A stretch of DNA of 64,000 nucleotides from contig NC_081405.1 in assembly GCF_030272615.1 (NCBI RefSeq), positions 313,430,235 to 313,494,234 on the forward strand. The letters are read 5' to 3'. Position 1 is the stretch's first letter; the number at the start of each line of letters is the position of its first letter. Source of the stretch: Cryptomeria japonica. Its lineage: Eukaryota; Streptophyta; Pinopsida; Cupressales; Cupressaceae. The notes below the pieces were generated by a model. The model was not told the origin of the DNA. It worked only from the letters and a program-made list of their open reading frames with translations, and did not search any database. The position numbers and the translations under genes were made by a program. Of the stretch, positions 57,801 through 64,000 are shown one piece after another.

Positions 57801-58349
57801 ATTGCCCTCATGACCTATGGTTGTAGGAATGACATTTTGGATTGAAGTATCCATGATGCTGGATGTGAAAGTAGGAATACTAGTCATAGAAGTAGTCATA
57901 GGAATTGAAGGATTGACTTGTATTGAAGGTTGTGAATAGCCTAGGGTTTCGACACAACTCTTGATAGGCATGACATTAGAATCAACAATATGTGCAATAT
58001 CAATTCCATTCTTGTCACTTTGAATCATGCTCTAAAGGCCTTCAATTAATGGAAGAGCTTCACTACTAGGGTATTCTTGGGACATCCATTATTAAAATCT
58101 ATCAAATTGATTGTCCAATGCGGATAGTTGATCTAAAGAAACCCTATTTAAGGCTTCTTCTTCATCATGGGATCCATAAATGGGGTGAATAGGCACATGA
58201 TTAGGATGGGAAGAATTAGCATGATCCTCATTAAAGAAGTCACCCAAATTAGGCTCCATCTCCTCAGTAATTAAACCTTGGGAAGTCTTAATTCTAATGC
58301 TTCGTCTAACAGGGATAGGATAGGTAGGACTAATAGTGGTAAAACTCAT
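54865..58349 (-). pseudogene. Gypsy-3 gag, protease-like domain and proline-rich tail
   Basis: ATG at 58349 opens an N-terminal region, then a Pro/Ser/Met/Thr-rich stretch (58028-57450) with SSLQQQIASMSQ. A frameshift near 57420 leads to the gag capsid block (LRDKAFQWYFYLPSYSITPF, YKHLCAQIYFHMPNNDIQ). The knuckle CQFHRQPCHDTKKYFAL (about 56600) keeps C, H and H of C-x2-H-x4-H-x4-C but has Tyr for the last Cys. A retropepsin-like part reads ALIDPSCMVNVI (Asp-Pro-Ser instead of Asp-Gly-Ser) and ends FHVKLGYPWL. Then come proline-rich repeats (55770-55370) and an acidic tail to 54865. About eight in-frame stops are present. No pol follows. Confidence 0.82.
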
Positions 58350-59449
58350 GCACTAGAGGGAAAATTTGAATTTTGAATTGTAGAACAAAGCCTACAAAAT
58401 TGAGTAATGCAAAATTCAAGAAAATAATGATTACACAATTTGAACTTTGTTGGAGGAGGAGGATGACACAATTTCCAAAAATTAAAGGAAATTGGAATTT
58501 TAAAATTAGGGCCAAGGGAATACCACTTAATTTTAAAATTAGAATTTTTAAAATCGGGGCAGACTATAATTAACCTCTTAATTTTAAAAATTTTCTTGAA
58601 AGTTGAAATGTTGAATTTTGAAGGTATTTTCGATTCTAGAGGGATCAAAAATCGATAAAATCAACCAATCTTCTGTATTTAGGCTAGTAAATACAGTCAT
58701 AGTAGTCTCCTAAAATTTTGGGAAAAAAGCAGAGGACAGTGGCGGGAACGCACATGGTCTAACCAACTTTTTTTGAAATTTTCAAGGATGGATATTATGA
58801 TGATTTTAAAGCTAACCCCAAAAAATTGGCTAATTTTACGATCTCTCGATGGGCGAAATGAAGACACAAATGTGAAAATAGGACCCTATTAGGGTTTTGA
58901 AGAAAAAGAGGAATTGAATTGCAATTTTTAGAAAGGTCAAACCTAATGGATAGGGACACCTTGGAAAATGTTTAGAAATATGAATGCAAATGAATTGATT
59001 TGAAATTCACACAAAATCCAATTAATTTTAAAAATTAGGGTTTTATGACCTAACCAATTAATTTTGAAATTTGAATTTTGGGAAAAAGGGGGGAAATTCA
59101 AAATTTGAATTGGAGGATTGAAGACAAATCTGAGAACAATCAGAAATCTAAAAATTAAATGGAAATTCAATTTTTACACAAGTTCAAGATAATGTTTGAA
59201 AATTAGGGTTTTAACAAGTAACCTCTCAATTTTGTAAATTATATTTGTAAATTGAACAAGACAATGAGGAAATTGAATTTGACAATCAAAACAATTTTAA
59301 GATCTAAGATAACCACAAGCAATTTTTACAAATCACAAGTTCAATTTTAATATTAAAAGCTAGGGTTTTTAATGATTTAACCACTAAGTTTGCAGAAATT
59401 CAAAACTTGTAAATGAAAAATATGCAATTTTGTTCAAAGGAAAGCATCC
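58350..59449. other. Gypsy-3 leader, AT-rich
   Basis: The untranslated region between PBS and gag ATG. It repeats ATTTTAAAATT / GAATTTTG-type units many times, so all frames are low-complexity. No gene is seen. Confidence 0.6.
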
Positions 59450-59467
59450 AAGATGTCAGGTTCACCA
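59450..59467 (-). promoter_or_regulatory. Gypsy-3 primer-binding site
   Basis: TGGTGAACCTGACATCTT on the minus strand, eight bases from the LTR. It matches the Gypsy-1 PBS at 14 of its first 15 positions. Confidence 0.7.
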
Positions 59468-59475
59468 AAATCTAT

Positions 59476-60112
59476 TGGTGGGAAAATGGTGAGTGATAGA
59501 TCAAGAGCAAAACTACCCTTTCCCTCAAAGAGAGATGAGAGTTTTACTATTGATTATCCTTCAAACACTTTTCACTATTACATTAAGAAGAGGAGAGGAT
59601 AATTTACTAGATTCAATCTCTCCACACAAAGATGGTAGATTGAATTCTAAATGAATGGGGAATGCTAAGTTGATCCCCTCTTCCTTTTTGGAAATGGAAA
59701 GGAAATTGGTTGAATTATGTAGTGCAAAAGTGACAAAGAATTGATTATAACTTGAGATCGGAATATGGGATGAAGTTGTGCACCTGGATCTGGCAATAAA
59801 ATATCGAGACAAAGTCGCTCTACAAATTTGAGGAAAAGTTGTCCGGACCATGGTGGGAATGTACATGATCCGAAAAAATCTGCGAAACAAAAAGGGTTTT
59901 TCCGCCTCTGCAAATAAAGCCCAAATCTGAATGTACAGTTGCACACCTGCAACCTCGAGGGAGGTTGTGGTATCAATGTTGATATAAATTCTTGTGTGGA
60001 ATTGAATTTTGAAATCAATCTCCTCTTGAATGGTTGAATCCTTGACTTGAATGTAACACCTAGCCTTGAAGGGAGACTTGAGAATGCTCAATGCTGAAGG
60101 AATGCTTGAATG
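59476..60112 (-). repeat. Gypsy-3 5' LTR, interrupted after 637 bp by Copia-2
   Basis: It matches 53009-53648 closely and breaks off at GAATG (60108-60112), which is the candidate target duplication of Copia-2. A 176-codon minus-strand frame inside this LTR is not conserved in the other copy and is not treated as a gene. Confidence 0.88.
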
Positions 60113-60977
60113 TGATGGACTTGTAAAGAACTGAGAGCGGGGGGGTGAATCAGTGACACCAAAAATAGTACTACTTTAAACACTAATCGGTAGATAAACT
60201 TGACAAATTTTTTAAACAATATGCATGCAATCAAAAATGATATTACAACATCCACAATAAGTAAAACATCCACCATAACACAAGTGTTCATACGTGGAAA
60301 ACCCAAATAGGAAAAAACCACGGTGAGATGGGACTCACAAGTTAACTATCTGCAGTAATAGATAACTGGCCAGTTAGGGTCTACAAATGCTCTGCTAGGA
60401 GCGAATCCTGTTAAATATCCCAAAGCTTAGTTAAAAGCTATACCTTGTAAAAGGTAGTACCCTGTAAGGAGTAACCTTAGTGAAGGATTTATAAATCCAA
60501 ACTAATGGATCACCCAGTTAGAGGATCTGAATAAAGAAGCTTGTTAGAGCTTACCCAGTTAGGGGATTTGACTGTTGCAGTGATTAGAAAACAACAGGTG
60601 ATGTGATCTAGTGATAGCACAACTTGCTTGTCTAGATTCTCTTCTGTGCACTTAACTCCTCTCTACAAACATACTCTACGACTTAACACTTCTACCTTTA
60701 CACATAGCATATCACTTTTGCTCATACAAAATAATTCATTGTGATGCCAATATATAGACATTTTAGATTTCATGTCAGCTTCTAGAAATCATAACACAAT
60801 TACCTAGGTGCAGTGAATCTGGTCAAGTGATCATAACTCATATATATATATATATACCTGGTTGTAGTATAAACAACTTTGAAGTTACACCGGTAGACAA
60901 TATGAATATATGTGTGTGTATGTGTTTCATCAATGACAACATATGATGAATTCATTACAATCATCATCAAGCCAACA
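60113..60977 (-). repeat. Copia-2 3' LTR (inferred)
   Basis: It shares ordered blocks with the Copia-1 LTRs: GGTTTTCCACGTA, TGTGTTATGGTGGATGTT-like text, and TGATTCACCCCCCC just before the end. A TATATATATA run is at about 60841-60856. The second copy is outside the window, so the limits are inferred from TG..CA, PPT and the broken Gypsy-3 LTR. Confidence 0.7.
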
Positions 60978-61267
60978 ATCTCCCCCTTTGGCATTGATGG
61001 CAACACTTAGAAAATTTTACAGTAATACCGCTAAGTGTGCTTACAAAAAAAAAATTGCATATATACACATACTCCCCCTTACTACATACATCATACAAAA
61101 TTTTCAAAAACACACATAAATATTTCTACTCCCCCTTTGACAACAATGCCAAATTGAAAAGAAAAATATATATATATAGAAAAGTTTGTATCAAGATGTT
61201 TTACATATATAAAAATTTGAATAACTAAATTAGGATTCATGCATTCGCAAGTCTCATGAAAATAACA
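60978..61267 (-). promoter_or_regulatory. Copia-2 PPT and duplicated PPT-like boxes
   Basis: The PPT (minus strand GCCAAAGGGGGAGAT, 60978-60992) adjoins the LTR. Two further boxes, TAAGGGGGAGTA at about 61070 and TCAAAGGGGGAGTAG at about 61127-61141, lie behind it, parallel to the boxes of Copia-1. Confidence 0.6.
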
Positions 61268-64000
61268 TTAAAGTTCCTCTTCAACTACGATAAGGCATGT
61301 TTCCAGCACACTCTCAGTGTACTCAAGTGTAGACATAATGTGTGTATGAAACTCTTCCATGGAATCAAGTGTATAGGTTTCTGGAGAAGCTAAAATAGCT
61401 TGTGCATTCTTGTAGGCTCATTGTAGTATGTCCACTTGGGATGTGAGTAGACTCTTCAAATCCTTCAGTGACCGTAGTCTTTTTGCTTTCTCAATATCAT
61501 AGGTATCCAACATATTGTGCAAATCATCCACAGATTTGCTAAAAGGAAAAATAGAGTCTTGAAGTGGTACATATGCATTGCATATCTTATCTAGCTCTTG
61601 CTCTATTTCAATTCACCTTTTATTGATATCAGAATAAAGGAATGAAACATTAGAAGTAGAAGCAAGATATTTGCCTCTTGTTTCAATAGCTTTACTTAAC
61701 AAATCCTTATTCAAAGATAGAGCAAGTTTCCCTGTATCAATTGCTTTCATAAGCTTCTCTCCATGCCTCTTCTTGTAACTTTTCCAAGCATAAGTTTGTG
61801 TTACTTCTTCAAGTGACTTAATTTGGTCAGATGCATCAGCAACCAATTGACCAAGTTTGCTAATAGAGGTTGTCAGATGTTCTGTAGAAGTTTCTGGTAG
61901 TAGACGTGATAAAATATCTACTACATTCTGAATTGTTTCAGCTTCCATTCTTTGCTCTCTAAGTCTCTTCTTGTGTGCTCTAGATTGCATGACAGTTGTA
62001 ATTCTCATCATTTCAGATGCACTCATATTATCAAAAATTATAGGCCCTGATATGCCTAATGAGTCATCATCATCTTCATCAGTCTACTGAATGACTAATG
62101 TTTTTGCCTGTTCAGAAGATGTTACCTTAATGATTTCTTTCTCTTGTCCTTTCTTTGTTTCCTATTTAGAAATCTGTGTGTCAACATTTTCATTAGACTC
62201 CTTCTGACTGTTTTGTGAAACCGGTGGGGATTAGGGTTTCTTAGGTTGTTCCTTTGCTGGTGGAATATCCACTCTTGGTTGAATTGTTAGTTTCTCAACT
62301 GAATGAACCTATAAGTTAGTGATTTTAGGTGGCTACATATCTTTTACAATGATGTCTCTAGATAGATCAATTGTATCCTAAATATCATCAACAACTTGGA
62401 TGATAGTGTCATCCTTCTTCTTGATAGGATAGACCACATCAGCTTGCACAATTTCTTCTTCATCCATTTCAGGTCGATCAATAGTATCTTGTTCATCCTT
62501 AGAAAACTGTATAAGATCTTCTGAGTGTTTGATACTATGAGCAATCTGATGAGTCTCGGTCTCAACAGTTTGCACTTTTCCATTAATCAGCTTCAATCTT
62601 CTCGATTTGTAAGCAAAATGAACTTTATACTTATCAACCAATTCATTCAACTCGTCCTTTGACAACTCAGGAAAATATTGTACAAATACATCATCTATGA
62701 TTTCTTTTTCTTTATTTATTGCTTCCTTCCATTTATTCAAAAGAATAGTATACAAGGAATTAGAGATATCCTTTTCAAGATCATGTGGTAATCTATTGTA
62801 ATGACACAAATGATTGATTACCTATTGAATTATTTTCTCATTTTCATCTTCAGTGAAAGAATCAAAATGTTCTTTGACATTGTCAAATCTATTTCTCCCT
62901 AATGTCTTCACTGTCCTCTCAAAGGTAGTCTCGGGCTTGTAAGTTGAAATATTAAAAGGCATAGTTGCCTTCGGCACTTCCTTCACTTGCTTTTCTACTC
63001 TACCGATTGCTTTCATCTTCTTGGGTTATTCCTCAGTGTCAGTACCTTCAGATTCTGCTTGGAGAATTAGTTTTTGACCTCTTTTCTTAGATGCATTCTC
63101 CTTCTTTGCATAAACTTTAGGTGTCGGTTCCTTTTTGGTTTGGACACTTCATGTCACTCTTGTATTTTTCATCATTGGAGGTGCTTACTCAACCTTCTTT
63201 TTCTTACCTTTACCACTTGTGGTAGGAACAATACTGGTTCCAGCTTGTGTAGTCTGATCTTCAACAATCTTCAATTTTGCCTTCCTTTTATCCTTTGGAG
63301 ATGCCAACAGGTTATTAGCATAACCAATCAATAAGTCATAGTTGACCTCATAACTTATATCTTCCATTTCTTCTTCTCTAGTTTCAATTGCCTCCATTAA
63401 ACAAAAATCAATGGTAACTGTGAAAACAATGTCCTTAGGAAAATGTTTTACCACATTCTCAGGAAATCTTACTCTCATGCTCATTTTCTTCTAAAACTTA
63501 TTGAAGTATTTGTTCACTGCAATAGAAAAGGTGTTCTTCACAGCCTTGATACTGTTCTTAATCTGGGCAGATACCGGTAGATCCATAGACCATTCAAGAT
63601 CACTTATTCCTAGTAGGAAATTTTGGAAATAAAAGAATAGACCGATCAATAACTATCCAAATTTAAACTTTAGACTGATGTCCTTCTTGATAGACTGAAG
63701 ATTTAACATTAATTGGCTCCTTATGGCCTCACATAGGTCATAATTAGCATTTTCAATTATCATCTTGTAAGCAGTATGCACCGCTGCTGATGGAACACTA
63801 TTTAATCTGCTAGAATAAAATACCAGGTAGCCTATAACCATAGTTGCCAACTTTACTGCTGGGTCCCTGATGTTATTGACAGAAAAAGCATGCTTATCAT
63901 ATGTTGATCCTGTTAGAGTGTATACTGTATCTTTTGAAATACACCTTAGCATAGGTACTTCACCAGTTGAGTAAAAACCAGTTACAGCTTGAATAGCTTC
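61268..64000 (-). pseudogene. Long unfamiliar ORF carried by Copia-2 (at least 910 codons, in-frame stops only)
   Basis: I do not recognise this protein. From the right edge to TAA at 61268-61270 a single minus-strand frame stays coding-like without any frameshift. It is broken by about 14 stops, several where Trp or Gln would fit. The visible N-terminal 190 residues look helical and hydrophobic and start with EAIQAVTGF (63974-64000), followed by VIGYLVFYSS and FKFGQLLIGLFFYF-like segments. A long Lys/Glu/Asp/Pro-rich linker follows (63500-62050), with patches such as SGKGKKKKVE. The C-terminal part is heptad-like (ISKLGQLVADASDQIKSLEE, 61830-61890). It takes the place of RT and RNase H next to the 3' LTR, in the sense orientation. 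Confidence 0.7.

Larger units (their letters stand above)
53009..60112 (-). mobile_element. Gypsy-3: minus-strand LTR element with gag and protease-like domain but no pol
   Basis: A complete LTR at 53009-54112 and a partial one at 59476-60112 are direct repeats. The PPT at 54113-54127 and PBS at 59450-59467 give minus orientation. The interior codes for gag, a protease-like domain and a proline-rich tail, with no RT, RNase H or integrase. Termini, PBS and PPT match Gypsy-1. It lies within the Gypsy-2 integrase, with TGTAA on the left as the candidate target duplication. Its right LTR is interrupted by Copia-2. Confidence 0.88.
60113..64000 (-). mobile_element. Copia-2: minus-strand Copia-like LTR element, 3' half only
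   Basis: 60113-60977 has LTR features: on the minus strand it starts TGTTGGC and ends GTCCATCA, with the C-run plus CTCAG block before its end as in Copia-1. The purine tract GCCAAAGGGGGAGAT adjoins it. The interior to the window edge is one long unfamiliar minus-strand frame in place of RNase H and RT. The other LTR and any gag or pol lie outside. Assignment to Copia rests on LTR and PPT similarity to Copia-1. Confidence 0.65.

Noticed and set aside
59561-60091. 176-codon minus-strand frame in the Gypsy-3 LTR, in element sense
   Set aside because: The homologous stretch at 53010-53625 is not open in the same frame, and it matches no known domain, so it is likely a chance frame in the LTR.

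Overview
This 64 kb window looks like intergenic heterochromatin of a large-genome seed plant. The style of the elements suggests a gymnosperm such as a conifer, but that is inference. The DNA is AT-rich, and I find no intact host gene, rRNA, tRNA or CRISPR array. Almost everything recognisable is a transposable element or its decayed relic, and nearly every reading frame carries in-frame stops or frameshifts.

Layout. 1-6494: a plant L1-type LINE with the tail of ORF1, a decayed ORF2 (endonuclease, reverse transcriptase, zinc-knuckle linker, RNase H), then an unexpected 578-codon ORF broken by one stop. 6495-7453: an AT-rich foldback element with about 190-bp inverted ends. 7784-8360: a decayed, divergent relative of the 578-codon ORF. 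8652-23281: a complete 14.6 kb minus-strand Ty3/Gypsy element of Tat type (Gypsy-1). It has two 1.66 kb LTRs, a PBS, a PPT, a dual RNase H pol and, on the opposite strand between integrase and the 3' LTR, a plant mobile domain (PMD) gene. 23282-27426: AT-rich DNA with simple repeats. 27427-33249: a complete Ty1/Copia element (Copia-1) that has lost its integrase core. 33840-35740: a minus-strand chromovirus-like Gypsy relic. 35816-53008: a plus-strand Tat-type Gypsy (Gypsy-2), split in its protease region by an LTR element without pol (element X, 41429-48466, perfect CCTGC target duplication) and cut inside integrase by Gypsy-3. 53009-60112: minus-strand Gypsy-3, with gag, a protease-like domain and a proline-rich tail but no RT or integrase; its second LTR is cut by Copia-2. 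60113-64000: minus-strand Copia-2, whose visible interior is one unfamiliar reading frame of at least 910 codons that runs off the window.

How they relate. The nesting order is readable: Gypsy-2 is older than X and Gypsy-3, and Gypsy-3 is older than Copia-2. Gypsy-1 (pol present, no recognisable capsid domain) and Gypsy-3 (gag present, no pol) share LTR termini, primer-binding site and polypurine tract, so they look like partners of one mobilisation system. The most interesting theme is cargo. A LINE-adjacent ORF, its paralogue, the antisense PMD gene of Gypsy-1 and the long ORF of Copia-2 are all non-canonical proteins with a helical-looking N-terminal domain. Except in the truncated paralogue, this is followed by a charged linker and then a coiled-coil-like tail. 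Three of them share an E-x-I-x-x-(V/A)-x-G-(L/F) motif. This may be a family of proteins repeatedly carried by plant retroelements.
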